64,000 bases of DNA, from contig NZ_CP010797.1 in NCBI RefSeq assembly GCF_000954115.1, forward strand, positions 4,588,001 to 4,652,000. Direction: 5' to 3'. Numbering within the stretch: position 1 is the first letter of the stretch; each line of letters opens with the position of its first letter. The notes beneath the pieces are model-generated. The model had not been told where the DNA came from, searched no databases, and saw nothing but the letters and a program-made list of their open reading frames with translations. The stretch is from Rhodococcus sp. B7740. Its GTDB lineage: Bacteria; Actinomycetota; Actinomycetes; Mycobacteriales; Mycobacteriaceae. The position numbers and the translations under genes are program-made. Shown in pieces: positions 44,793-53,271 of this stretch.

Positions 44793-46144
44793 CGAAGAAG
44801 CAGATTCATCTGGGTGCCCATTTCCCGGGCGTCAACAACACCACCGTCTGGGCCGATCCGGAGTCGAAAAGCCAGATCGAGTTCGATTCGTTCGTACACC
44901 TCGCCGAATCGGCCGAACGCGGCCTGTTCGACTTCTTCTTCCTCGCCGAAGGGCTGCGACTGCGTGAGCACCGCAACAAGATTCACGACCTCGATGTAGT
45001 AGGGCGACCCGATACGCTCACCGTCCTCAACGCGCTTGCGTCGGTGACGAGCAGGCTCGGACTGGCCGGGACGATCAACACGACCTTCAACGAGCCGTTC
45101 GAGCTCGCCAAACAGTTCTCGTCGCTGGATCACCTGTCCGACGGTAGAGCGGCATGGAACATGGTGACGTCCTCGGACGCGTTCACGGGCGAGAATTTTC
45201 GGCGGGGCGGCTACCTCGATCGTGCCGACCGCTACGTGCGTGCCAACGAGGTCATCGACGTCGCGCGAAAGTTCTGGGACTCATGGCAGTCCGACGCGTT
45301 CGTCGTCGATCGCGAGCGTGGAGTCTTCGGCCGCGAATCGGAGATCGGAACGGTCCGGCATTCCGGACCCCAGTTCGATGTGGAGGGCCGCTTCACGCTG
45401 CCGCGCAGTCCGCAGGGACATCCGGTTCTGTTGCAGGCGGGCGATTCCGACGAAGGTCGAGAATTCGGTGCCGCCAAGGCCGACGCGATCTTCACCATCC
45501 ACGGCACTCTCGAGGACGGACAGAAGTTCTACTCCGACGTGAAGGGTCGGCTCGCCAAGTACGGCCGCGATCACGACGACCTGAAGGTGCTGCCCGCGGC
45601 GACGTTCGTGCTCGGAGATTCTGCGCAGGACGCCGCCGAGAAGGCGGATCACATCCGGCATCAGCAGGTCAGCGGCAGGACGGCCATCGCGTTCCTCGAA
45701 CAGGTGTGGGGACAGGACCTGTCCGCATACGATCCCGACGGGCCACTGCCCGACATCGAACCCAGCGGCGATGTGTCGATCACCCGTGGCCGTGCGAGAC
45801 ACGGCGACCCCAGAACCATCGCCCAGCAGTATCGCGAGCGAGCCGAAGCAGACAACCTGAGTATTCGTGAACTGATCATCGCGATGACGACGCGGCAGCA
45901 GTTCGTCGGAACCCCTGCGCACGTGGCCGAGGAGATCGACGGTTACGTGCAGAACAACGCGAGCGACGGCTTCATTCTCGTCCCGCACATCACCCCTGCC
46001 GGCCTCGACGAATTCGTCGACAGAGTGATTCCGGAATTGCAGGACCGCGGCAGCTTCCGCACCGAATACACCGGCACCACCTTGCGCGAGCACCTCGGTC
46101 TGCGGCACCCGTACGAACAGCGAGAAGGAGTGCGAGCATCATGA
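44789..46144 (+). CDS. NtaA/DszA-type FMN monooxygenase (operon copy 2)
   Basis: A 451-residue monooxygenase. It starts with IHLGAHFPGVNNTTVWADP, has GLFDFFFLAEGLRLREH, TFNEPFELAKQFSSLDHLSDGRAAWNMVTS, and the FMN contact VLLQAGDSDEGREFGAAKAD. The long-form NtaA/DszA family carries out Baeyer-Villiger or C-S bond cleaving oxidations. Genetic linkage with a binding-protein importer under SAM control supports desulfurisation of an imported organosulfur compound. GTGA overlap with the previous gene. Confidence 0.9.
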   Translation: MTKKQIHLGAHFPGVNNTTVWADPESKSQIEFDSFVHLAESAERGLFDFFFLAEGLRLREHRNKIHDLDVVGRPDTLTVLNALASVTSRLGLAGTINTTFNEPFELAKQFSSLDHLSDGRAAWNMVTSSDAFTGENFRRGGYLDRADRYVRANEVIDVARKFWDSWQSDAFVVDRERGVFGRESEIGTVRHSGPQFDVEGRFTLPRSPQGHPVLLQAGDSDEGREFGAAKADAIFTIHGTLEDGQKFYSDVKGRLAKYGRDHDDLKVLPAATFVLGDSAQDAAEKADHIRHQQVSGRTAIAFLEQVWGQDLSAYDPDGPLPDIEPSGDVSITRGRARHGDPRTIAQQYRERAEADNLSIRELIIAMTTRQQFVGTPAHVAEEIDGYVQNNASDGFILVPHITPAGLDEFVDRVIPELQDRGSFRTEYTGTTLREHLGLRHPYEQREGVRAS

Positions 46145-46881
46145 GCGATTTCGAGCAGGACTGGAAGCAATGGCATGCCGAGCGAGAGGCGTCCTACGGT
46201 GATCCCCTCGGTTGGGTGTCGTTGACCGGGTTGTATTGGCTGACCGATGAATTCGAGACCGTCGCGGATCTTCCCGGCCGGTGGAGGGCCGACGCCGATT
46301 CGGTGACCGTCGAGGGGTTCGATGGCGTGACCGCGCTGAATCCGGTGGAGGGCGCACCGGGCATCCTGGTGCAGGACGGAGATCGGCGTATCGAGGTGAT
46401 CCGTCGGACCGGTTCGGTCGCGCTGCGGGTGCACGACCCGAAAGCGCAGACCCTGCAGTCCTACGACGGCATCCCGGCCTACGAGCCCGACGAGGAGTTC
46501 GTTGCCACCGGGACGTTCACCCCGTACGACTCTCCGGTGACCGTCACGACCGGAGCCGTGGTGGAAGGACTCGAACATCACCACTCGGCCGTGGGCACTC
46601 TCGACTTCGAGTTGGCCGGTGCCTCTGCGCAGCTGATTGCCTTCGGTGGCAACGGCAATGGTCTGAAGGTCCTGTTCACCGACGCCACGAGCGGGGTGAC
46701 CACCTATCCGGCTGCACGGATCCTGGCAGTGCCCGCACCGGTGGACGGCACCGTCGTTCTCGATTTCAACCGGGCATCGAACCTTCCGTGTGCGTTCACC
46801 GACTACGCGACGTGCCCGGTTGCGCCTACCGAGAACAGGCTGACCATCGCCGTCGAGGCAGGGGAAAAGAACCCGAGATGA
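46141..46881 (+). CDS. DUF1684 family protein
   Basis: A 246-residue soluble protein. WHAEREASYGDPLGWVSLTGLYWL at the N-terminus and FNRASNLPCAFTDYATCPVAPTENRL at the C-terminus are the DUF1684 signatures. The family is a beta-rich fold of unknown biochemical role. Here it is embedded in an importer-monooxygenase operon by ATGA overlaps on both sides, so it probably works on the same substrate or an intermediate. Confidence 0.88.
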   Translation: MSDFEQDWKQWHAEREASYGDPLGWVSLTGLYWLTDEFETVADLPGRWRADADSVTVEGFDGVTALNPVEGAPGILVQDGDRRIEVIRRTGSVALRVHDPKAQTLQSYDGIPAYEPDEEFVATGTFTPYDSPVTVTTGAVVEGLEHHHSAVGTLDFELAGASAQLIAFGGNGNGLKVLFTDATSGVTTYPAARILAVPAPVDGTVVLDFNRASNLPCAFTDYATCPVAPTENRLTIAVEAGEKNPR

Positions 46882-48002
46882 CCCGAGTTCCATTGTCCGT
46901 TCTCGATCTGTCCCCGATCAGCGAGGGGTCCACCGTCCAGCAAGCGCTGCGAAACACGGTCGACCTTGCACGCCAGACCGAGGAGTGGGGCTACGAGCGC
47001 TATTGGGTGGCCGAGCACCATTTTGTCGGGGTCGCGAGTTCGTCGCCCGCGGTGCTGATCGGCCTGATTGCTGCTGCCACCAACAGGATTCGCGTCGGAT
47101 CGGCGGCCGTTCAACTCGGATTCACCACGGCCGCAGCTGTCGTCGAATCGTTCGGGACCGTCGACGCGTTGTATTCGGGAAGGATCGATCTGGGGGTCGG
47201 TCGGTCGGGTCAGCGACGAGCCGAGGCGGTCGCAGGCGATGGGCGGGGGATGCCCGAGCGTGTGTCGTCGCCCGATCCCAGTGGGCTCTTTCCTCCCGCA
47301 CCGGCGGAGGCTGCACCACGTAGGACCCCACTGCTCTCGGCGTCCCTGGCGGCGCTGCAACAGCCCGAGGCGCAGGCACCGGATTTCGTCGGTCAGCTCG
47401 ACGATCTGGCCGCGCTGCTCGCCGGGACTTACGAACGGGACGGTGTGCCGTTGACGGCGAGGCCGGGTGCGGGTGCGGGCTTGTCGGTGTGGCTCTTCGG
47501 CAGCAGCGCGGGGCCGACCGCGCGTGAGGCAGGTGCGCGTGGTCTGCCCTTCGCGGCCAGCTATCACTTCAGCCCGGGCACGACGCTCGACGCGATCGAC
47601 GAGTATCGCCGATCCTTCGTGCCCTCGGCAGATCTGTCCGAGACGTACGTGGCGGTATCGGCCGATGTGGTCGTCGCGGAATCGGACGAGCAGGCACGTG
47701 GGCTGGCAGCGTCGTTTCCGCAGTGGGTGTACAGCATTCGCAGTGGACACGGTGCCGCCGAGTATCCGAATCCCGACAGTGCCACGCCGTTGACCGACGA
47801 GCAGTATCGGCTCGTCGCCGATCGGGTGGAGACCCAGTTCGTCGGATCCGCAGCCACCGTGACGGACAGGTTGGAGGCGTTGCAGGAGGCGACGGGCGCG
47901 GACGAACTGGTGCTCACCTCGGTGACCTACGATCACGTGGATCGGTTGCGTTCGTACGAGCTGCTCGGTAAGGAGTGGGGACTGCCGCGACTACGGGTGT
48001 GA
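46878..48002 (+). CDS. LLM-class flavin-dependent oxidoreductase (operon copy 3)
   Basis: A 374-residue TIM-barrel protein of the MsnO8/YhbW-like type. It begins with PLSVLDLSPISEGSTVQQALRNTVDLARQTEEWGYERYWVAEHH, the characteristic first strand and helix, followed by RIRVGSAAVQL and ALYSGRIDLGVGR. Such proteins act on FMN or F420 substrates. ATGA overlap with the DUF1684 gene shows the same operon. Confidence 0.88.
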   Translation: MTRVPLSVLDLSPISEGSTVQQALRNTVDLARQTEEWGYERYWVAEHHFVGVASSSPAVLIGLIAAATNRIRVGSAAVQLGFTTAAAVVESFGTVDALYSGRIDLGVGRSGQRRAEAVAGDGRGMPERVSSPDPSGLFPPAPAEAAPRRTPLLSASLAALQQPEAQAPDFVGQLDDLAALLAGTYERDGVPLTARPGAGAGLSVWLFGSSAGPTAREAGARGLPFAASYHFSPGTTLDAIDEYRRSFVPSADLSETYVAVSADVVVAESDEQARGLAASFPQWVYSIRSGHGAAEYPNPDSATPLTDEQYRLVADRVETQFVGSAATVTDRLEALQEATGADELVLTSVTYDHVDRLRSYELLGKEWGLPRLRV

Positions 48003-48039
48003 TCGGAACATACTCACCGCACCGACCGTTGGAGATTCC

Positions 48040-48975
48040 ATGACACGAGCAGCAGTGGCAGCGTCCTACGGTGGGCCGGACGTCATCGAGATCGTCGAAC
48101 GAGAGGTTCCAGAACCGTCCGACGGTGAGGTCCTGGTCGAGCTGAAGGCGATCGGCGTCAATCCCTTCGACTACAAGAGCTACAGCGGCGCGTTCGGCAC
48201 CGACGAATCCAAGCTCCCGATCGCGTTGGGCAGTGAGGCGTCGGGCATCGTCGTTGCGGTCGGCGGAGACGTCGAGGGGCCGGTTGGACCCATCGCCGTC
48301 GGCGACGCCGTGATCGTGTCGGGCCGAAACGGTACCTACGCCGAGAGGATTCTGATTCCCGCACGGTTCGTCTTTCCGAAGCCGGCCGCATTGGACTGGA
48401 ACGTTGCTGCCGGAGTGCTGGCCGTAGCCGGAACGGCCTACGACGCACTCGAATCCGTCGCCGTGAAAGACGGTGACACGGTCCTCGTGCACGGGGCCGC
48501 AGGCGGCGTCGGATCCGTCGTGGCCCAGCTCGCGAAAGAGCGCGGTGCCACCGTCATCGGAACCGCACGCGCACAGAATCACGACGCACTGCGTGCATTC
48601 GGGGCCGAGCCCGTCGAATACGGTGATGGCTTGCTCGATCGTGTTCGTGCGGCTGCCCCGAACGGTATCGATGCAGCCGTCGATGCCGTGGGTACCGACG
48701 AGGCCATCGATGTCTCTCTCGAAGTGCTCACGGACCGAGCACGTTTGGTGACGACGGCCGCCTTCGGCCGTGCTGAAGCGGACGGGTTCTCGACCGTCGG
48801 TGGGCCGGCAAGCATGGAGCGTCGACGCCTCGCATCGCCCGCGCTGTTGAAGCAGGCCGCCGCGGGAGTCATCGAAGTGACGGTCGCCAAGACCTTCCCG
48901 CTCTCCGACGCCGCGAGGGCGCACGCCGAACTGCAGTCGACGCACCCGCGCGGAAAGTTCGTCCTGATTCCCTGA
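48040..48975 (+). CDS. Zinc-free NADPH:quinone oxidoreductase (MDR superfamily)
   Basis: A 311-residue MDR enzyme. VLVELKAIGVNPFDYKSYSG at the start, GSEASGIVVAVG, and the cofactor loop VHGAAGGVGSVVAQLA are typical of QOR/zeta-crystallin proteins that lack zinc. It reduces quinones or alpha,beta-unsaturated carbonyls with NADPH. It follows the operon by 37 nt with its own GGAGA ribosome-binding site, so it may be the operon's last gene and could recycle a product. Confidence 0.88.
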   Translation: MTRAAVAASYGGPDVIEIVEREVPEPSDGEVLVELKAIGVNPFDYKSYSGAFGTDESKLPIALGSEASGIVVAVGGDVEGPVGPIAVGDAVIVSGRNGTYAERILIPARFVFPKPAALDWNVAAGVLAVAGTAYDALESVAVKDGDTVLVHGAAGGVGSVVAQLAKERGATVIGTARAQNHDALRAFGAEPVEYGDGLLDRVRAAAPNGIDAAVDAVGTDEAIDVSLEVLTDRARLVTTAAFGRAEADGFSTVGGPASMERRRLASPALLKQAAAGVIEVTVAKTFPLSDAARAHAELQSTHPRGKFVLIP

Positions 48976-49032
48976 CGCGGGAGCTGTGCGATCCGCTCTG
49001 TGGCGGGCCGCCGCGGACGTTCTGCGATCGGT

Positions 49033-49038
49033 TAGCGT
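49033..49038 (+). promoter_or_regulatory. -10 element, leaderless
   Basis: TAGCGT followed by six nt and ATG 49045, without a ribosome-binding site. Confidence 0.5.
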
Positions 49039-49044
49039 TGGCGC

Positions 49045-49467
49045 ATGAACTCGGCCACGGACGACCTTGTGAAGAGCTACCTCGACGCCCTCCATCGCGC
49101 CGACCTCGATGCGATCGTGAGTCTGTTCGCGCCAGGTGCCGTTGTGCATTCGCCGTTGTACGGTCCGACTCCCGCACCCGACTTCTATCGCGCTTTGTTC
49201 ATCGATACCGACAGCGCGGAGCTGACGTCGAAGGGCGTGTCAGAGGGGCGCACCTCGGCAGGAACGCGGCTCGTCACGTTCTGGTTCCATTTCGACTGGC
49301 GGCTACCCTCCGGGGTGGCTGCCCCGTTCGACGTCGTCGATGTCGCCGAACTCGACGACGACGGCCGGATCACAACACTGTCGATCGTGTACGACACGGT
49401 CGACGTGCGACCAGCTTTCGAACGGGAGACCGGATCTTCTTGGAGGTCGACGGAACAGGATCGGTAG
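49045..49467 (+). CDS. NTF2-like (SnoaL-type) protein
   Basis: A 140-residue protein of the NTF2-like cone fold. VKSYLDALHRADLDAIVSLFAPGAVVHSPLYGPTPAPDFYRAL is the typical helix-then-pocket start. The fold includes polyketide cyclases, isomerases and binding proteins; no catalytic triad can be assigned. A -10 element directly before the ATG suggests a leaderless transcript. Confidence 0.75.
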   Translation: MNSATDDLVKSYLDALHRADLDAIVSLFAPGAVVHSPLYGPTPAPDFYRALFIDTDSAELTSKGVSEGRTSAGTRLVTFWFHFDWRLPSGVAAPFDVVDVAELDDDGRITTLSIVYDTVDVRPAFERETGSSWRSTEQDR

Positions 49468-49536
49468 CGCCAGGCCTTCGAATCAGCGTGATTGCAACGG
49501 GTGCGCTATTCGGGCGGCGAGCCTAGCGTCGCGTTC

Positions 49537-49635
49537 ATGACCTGGCTCAGAAGACGCCTGACGGCCATCATCGATCGTCTGGGATCACAACCTGCCTGCA
49601 CCCACGCTGCCGTCGACTTCGGTATTCGCGGCTGA
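49537..49635 (+). CDS. Possible small protein, 32 residues
   Basis: An ATG at 49537 opens 33 codons ending in TGA. A -10-like TAGCGT lies seven nt before it (49524-49529), the same arrangement as the gene at 49045. The peptide begins MTWLRRRLTAIIDRLG, an amphipathic basic helix. It is not known to me and has no homologue by eye; it might be a leaderless small protein or chance. Confidence 0.35.
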   Translation: MTWLRRRLTAIIDRLGSQPACTHAAVDFGIRG

Positions 49636-49661
49636 ATACGGACGGGGGTTGGCCCGCACCC

Positions 49662-50627
49662 TCAGCGGTCGTATGAATCCCACCATGTCAGTACGCGGGT
49701 TCCGATCAGGGTCAGCCACTTCGAGCGTTCGCCCTCCGGCACGTCGGTCTCGAACCAGACCCGACCGGACAGGGTTCGACCCTGCAACCACGTTCCGTCG
49801 CTCTGTCGGGCGGCCCGGACGACTCCGATTGCCTCCTCCAGACGACGATCCGGCGGCGTTCCGTCGAGCAGAGACGCGTGCCGAAAATAATCGAGTGCGT
49901 TGAGAGCGCTGTACATCCAGCGGAACGGGTGGACGAAGCGACTCACCCAGGGTCCGACCGCCTCGCCGGTGGACAACGTGTACAACAGCTTTCGCGTCAG
50001 CAGATATTCTTCACCGGTGCGTCGTGCGGCCCGCGTCTCCATCGTGGCACCGGTGGCCGCGTCGTACGCCAGCAATCCTTTCAGCGAGTTCAGCGTCGAG
50101 TGGAACGACGATCGGGTTGAACCGTCGACCCACTCGCAGTTCCATCCACCGTCCTGCAGTTGGTGCGCGAGAAACCATTCGACGATGCCCTCGACGTCGG
50201 CACCGAGCCACAGCCCGTTGGCGAGGGTCCACGCATTGATGCAGCAGTCCACCTCGCCGCCCCAGTACGGCAGGTTCTCGTACTCCCACCGGCTGTTCTC
50301 CGCGAGCAGTTCTGCGGTGCGACGCGATTGCAGAACGGCTGGGTCGACACCCCATTCGCGCAGCGAGTTCAGCGACCAGGTGGTTGCGGTCCAGGGTTGC
50401 CCCGGTTCGGCCGAACCGTCGAAGCCGGCAGGGAAGTACGCACCACCCGCCCATTGGCCGTCCGCGTCCTGCAGCGCCAATAGTCGTGCACCGAACCCTT
50501 CGGTCGGCACTCGTGCGCGCGTTGCCTCCCATATCGCGGGGGATTCGTTCACGATGTCGCGCTCGACCTGCCAACGCAGCGCCGGATCCGAGTCGATGAG
50601 CCATTCGCGCAGGGAGTCGGCGACCAT
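49662..50627 (-). CDS. Squalene-cyclase-like alpha/alpha toroid protein
   Basis: A 321-residue soluble helical protein with repeats of QW-like type: LLALQDADGQWAGG, HQLQDGGWNCEW, VRAARQSDGTWLQG. These are the QW/prenyltransferase alpha-hairpin repeats of the terpene cyclase toroid. The catalytic DxDD motif of squalene-hopene cyclases is absent, and the protein is half their length, so a cyclase role is unlikely. Function is unknown. The ATG at 50627 follows a possible -10 (TAGACT) by eight nt. Confidence 0.7.
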   Translation of the reverse strand: MVADSLREWLIDSDPALRWQVERDIVNESPAIWEATRARVPTEGFGARLLALQDADGQWAGGAYFPAGFDGSAEPGQPWTATTWSLNSLREWGVDPAVLQSRRTAELLAENSRWEYENLPYWGGEVDCCINAWTLANGLWLGADVEGIVEWFLAHQLQDGGWNCEWVDGSTRSSFHSTLNSLKGLLAYDAATGATMETRAARRTGEEYLLTRKLLYTLSTGEAVGPWVSRFVHPFRWMYSALNALDYFRHASLLDGTPPDRRLEEAIGVVRAARQSDGTWLQGRTLSGRVWFETDVPEGERSKWLTLIGTRVLTWWDSYDR

Positions 50628-50713
50628 GACCGAGGAGTCTAATGTCGTTCGTTCGCGGGCGGTCCAGCTAACGATCGGGTCTCGACTCGCGGGGGGTAGC
50701 GCTCCGCACGATC

Positions 50714-50719
50714 TACGAT
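50714..50719 (+). promoter_or_regulatory. -10 element, leaderless
   Basis: TACGAT followed by six nt and ATG 50726. Confidence 0.5.
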
Positions 50720-50725
50720 TGCGAC

Positions 50726-51250
50726 ATGACTGCAGATCCGACCACGCCCGCACCGTCGACCAGTTCGGCCAACTGGAAACGACGCGCCATCCTCGTCGGA
50801 GCGGGCATCGTGCTTCTGCTGATCGCGTATTTCATCCTCGCGGCTTTCCTACCGCGCTGGTGGAGTCTGCGGGTCGAGGAACTGGCCGATCGCACGTTCA
50901 CCAAGGGCATCTTGTGGGGACTGCTGTTCGGCATCGTCTGCACCTTCGCGCCGCTGGTGTTCTTCTGGAGCGCATGGTCGGTTCGCAAAGGCAGGGCAGG
51001 AAAGCAACTGGCGATCGGATCGGTCATCCTGGCTGTCGTCACCGCCATCCCGAACCTATTGACACTCACCATCGTTCTCGGAACCAGCAATGCCGCTCAT
51101 GCCGGCGAACGCACTCTCGACACCAGCGCACCGGGCTTCCGCGGCGCGACGGCATTGGGCGCGATCATCGCCGTGGTCCTCGTGGCTCTGCTGGTCTTCG
51201 TTGTCGTTCGCCGAAATCGTCGTCGCAGGTCCGTCGCACTGTCGCAGTAA
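50726..51250 (+). CDS. Membrane protein of unknown function
   Basis: A 174-residue protein with four membrane helices (about 20-43, 61-82, 92-112, 145-162) and a basic C-terminus. A cytoplasmic Pro/Thr-rich stretch precedes the first helix. I do not recognise its family. A -10 element directly before the ATG suggests a leaderless mRNA. It is convergent with the winged-helix gene by a three-bp gap. Confidence 0.72.
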   Translation: MTADPTTPAPSTSSANWKRRAILVGAGIVLLLIAYFILAAFLPRWWSLRVEELADRTFTKGILWGLLFGIVCTFAPLVFFWSAWSVRKGRAGKQLAIGSVILAVVTAIPNLLTLTIVLGTSNAAHAGERTLDTSAPGFRGATALGAIIAVVLVALLVFVVVRRNRRRRSVALSQ

Positions 51251-51253
51251 CGG

Positions 51254-51733
51254 TCACGCGCTCCGCAGTACGGTCGGGTCGGTGATGACGCGGATGCCCG
51301 GCTCCGGGTCGAACCGGTAGCCGGCCCCGCGGACCGTGGTGATCAGTCGGCCGAAGTGTCCGAGTTTGGTTCGCACCCTCGACAGGTGTACGTCGACGCT
51401 GCGACCGCCGTCGGAACCGCTGAGCTCCGACCGATTCACGACAACGCGAGGGCGTTGTGCGAGATACGCGAAGATCTCGAACTCTGTGTGGCTGAGGCGC
51501 ACACTCTTGCCGCCGACGATCACGTCGCGAGCCGGCAGGTCGATCACCAGAGGAGCGTTGAGTTCGTTGACCCGCACGTCGAATCGGGTGAGGATCTTCG
51601 CATGCGGGGCATAGCTTTTCGCTGCGCCACGAAGGGCATCGGCGAGTGCGTGCAGTTGTGGGCGGGTCAATCCCTGCAAGGACGACGTGCCCGAGTCCGA
51701 AATGCGGAGGACGACTGTGGCTTCGGTGCTCAT
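51254..51733 (-). CDS. OmpR/PhoB-type winged-helix protein without receiver domain
   Basis: A 159-residue protein. The C-terminal half (LPARDVIVGGKSVRLSHTEFEIFAYLAQRPRVVVNRSELSG, then VDVHLSRVRTKLG and TVRGAGYRFDPE) is a standard OmpR-type DNA-binding domain. The N-terminal 60 residues (ATVVLRISDSGTSS...LHALADALRGAAKSYA) are not a receiver domain. It thus cannot be phosphorylated in the usual way. No sensor kinase is adjacent; signal and targets unknown. Confidence 0.85.
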   Translation of the reverse strand: MSTEATVVLRISDSGTSSLQGLTRPQLHALADALRGAAKSYAPHAKILTRFDVRVNELNAPLVIDLPARDVIVGGKSVRLSHTEFEIFAYLAQRPRVVVNRSELSGSDGGRSVDVHLSRVRTKLGHFGRLITTVRGAGYRFDPEPGIRVITDPTVLRSA

Positions 51734-51895
51734 GGCTGGTTGTCTCCTGTGACGAACGTGCGCTGCAGAACTGGGTCGGATGGTCAGCGTGGGCAGCGAC
51801 AGTTCTCGTTCACAGTCACAGAATGATCGATGGGGTGAGGTTTCGTCAGGGATGCGCTCACCGTGATTGCAACGGTTGACCGGAGGATCTCGCGC

Positions 51896-52411
51896 GTGTT
51901 GCGATCAGGCGTGACCGACGCACTCCACCCTCGCACCGACCTCATCACCCGTTCCGTCGACTGGGATCATCCCGACGCCGACGCTCTCCGGGCCGAGATG
52001 GCCGCCGAGGTGGGTCCTCGCTACGCAGATCGCGCTGCCCTGATGGCGAAGACCCAGGCCAATGCCGTCGACGAGGGCACGGTGCACCGCACGTTCGTCG
52101 TCTACCGCCGCGATGCCGAGGGGGTCGAGCAGGCGGTCGGCCATGCGGCACTGCGGTGGAACGGGCTCGACCTCGAGCTCAAACGAATGTTCGTCCACGT
52201 GGACCACCGTGGAACAGGCGTCTCGACGGCACTGCTGGTCGCCTCGGAGAACGCGGCTCGTGAGCAGGGACTGCCGCGGCTGATCCTGCAAACCGGAGAC
52301 CGTCAACCCGACGCAGTCCGGCTGTACGAGAAAAGCGGTTACACCCGTATCCCGGTGTTCGCGCCCTACGACGTGCTCCCGTTCTCCAACACCTTCGAGA
52401 AACGATGGTGA
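51896..52411 (+). CDS. GNAT-family acetyltransferase
   Basis: A 171-residue N-acetyltransferase. The acetyl-CoA motif A is KRMFVHVDHRGTGVSTALLVASENAAREQGL; ILQTGDRQPDAVRLYEKSGYTRI is the C-terminal strand. The substrate is unknown. GGAGG at 51882-51886 supports GTG 51896; a GTG at 51863 would extend it by 11 residues. Confidence 0.85.
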   Translation: MLRSGVTDALHPRTDLITRSVDWDHPDADALRAEMAAEVGPRYADRAALMAKTQANAVDEGTVHRTFVVYRRDAEGVEQAVGHAALRWNGLDLELKRMFVHVDHRGTGVSTALLVASENAAREQGLPRLILQTGDRQPDAVRLYEKSGYTRIPVFAPYDVLPFSNTFEKRW

Positions 52412-52423
52412 GTCGATCGAGGG

Positions 52424-53194
52424 TCAGAGCTTGGGCAGGGTCATGATCTCGGCACCGTCGTCGGTGATGACCACGGTGTGCTCGCTGTGCGCGGTGCGGC
52501 ATCCCGTCGAGCTTCTCAAGGTCCACCCATCGGGGTCGGTGACCAGCTCGTCTGTGTTCTCCATGATCCACGGCTCCAGTGCCAGCATCAGACCCGGTCG
52601 AAGGCCGTAGCCACGGCCCGGCCGTCCGGAGTTGGACACGTGCGGGTCCTGATGCATCGTCGAGCCGATGCCGTGGCCGCCGAACTGCATGTTGATCGGA
52701 TAGCCGGCGGCACCGAGGACCGTGCCGATGGCATGGGAGATGTCGCCGATCTTGTTGCCGGGGCGAGCTGCGTCGATGCCTGCGGCCAATGCTCGTTCGG
52801 TGGCCTCGATCATCGCGGTGTCTTCTCCTCGGGCCTCGCCCACGACGAAACTGATGGCCGAGTCCGCCGCCACACCGCCGAGTATCACGGCCAGATCGAG
52901 GGTGAGCAGATCGCCGTCGGCAAGAGAGTAATCGTGCGGGAGACCGTGCAGCACAGCGTCGTTGACGGAAGTGCAGATGTAGTGACCGAAGGGCCCGCTC
53001 CCGAACGACGGCGCGTAGTCGACGTAGCAGGACGTCGCCCCGGCTCCCTCGATGATCTCCTTGGTCCACTGATCGATCTCGAGCAAATTGGTGCCGACTG
53101 TGGCGCGTTCGCGGACGGTCCGAAGTATTCCGGCGACCAGGGCGCCGGATTCGCGCGCGAGGGGGATCTTGCTGGGAGGGAGGATCTCGATCAT
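52424..53194 (-). CDS. map: Type I methionine aminopeptidase
   Basis: A 256-residue metallopeptidase that trims the initiator Met. Metal ligands are Asp100, Asp111 (LTLDLAVILGGVAADSA), a His in FGGHGIGSTMH, a Glu in LALEPWI, and a Glu in AHSEHTVVIT. It lacks the zinc-finger N-terminal extension of MapB-type enzymes. Usual MetAPs have DCG at the first metal site, here DLA. AAAGG precedes the ATG at 53194. It is not in a ribosomal-protein operon, so it is likely a second map gene. Confidence 0.9.
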   Translation of the reverse strand: MIEILPPSKIPLARESGALVAGILRTVRERATVGTNLLEIDQWTKEIIEGAGATSCYVDYAPSFGSGPFGHYICTSVNDAVLHGLPHDYSLADGDLLTLDLAVILGGVAADSAISFVVGEARGEDTAMIEATERALAAGIDAARPGNKIGDISHAIGTVLGAAGYPINMQFGGHGIGSTMHQDPHVSNSGRPGRGYGLRPGLMLALEPWIMENTDELVTDPDGWTLRSSTGCRTAHSEHTVVITDDGAEIMTLPKL

Positions 53195-53271
53195 GTGGTG
53201 CCTTTCGACGTATGCCGAACAACGATACCGGTATAAGTATTGGTGTCGAGTCCGACGGCACGCAAAGCCGT

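Noticed and set aside
53212-53271. Upstream extension of the FR47-like acetyltransferase
   Set aside because: No ribosome-binding site at ATG 53212, and a promoter-like TATAAG falls inside this stretch; kept as an alternative start only.
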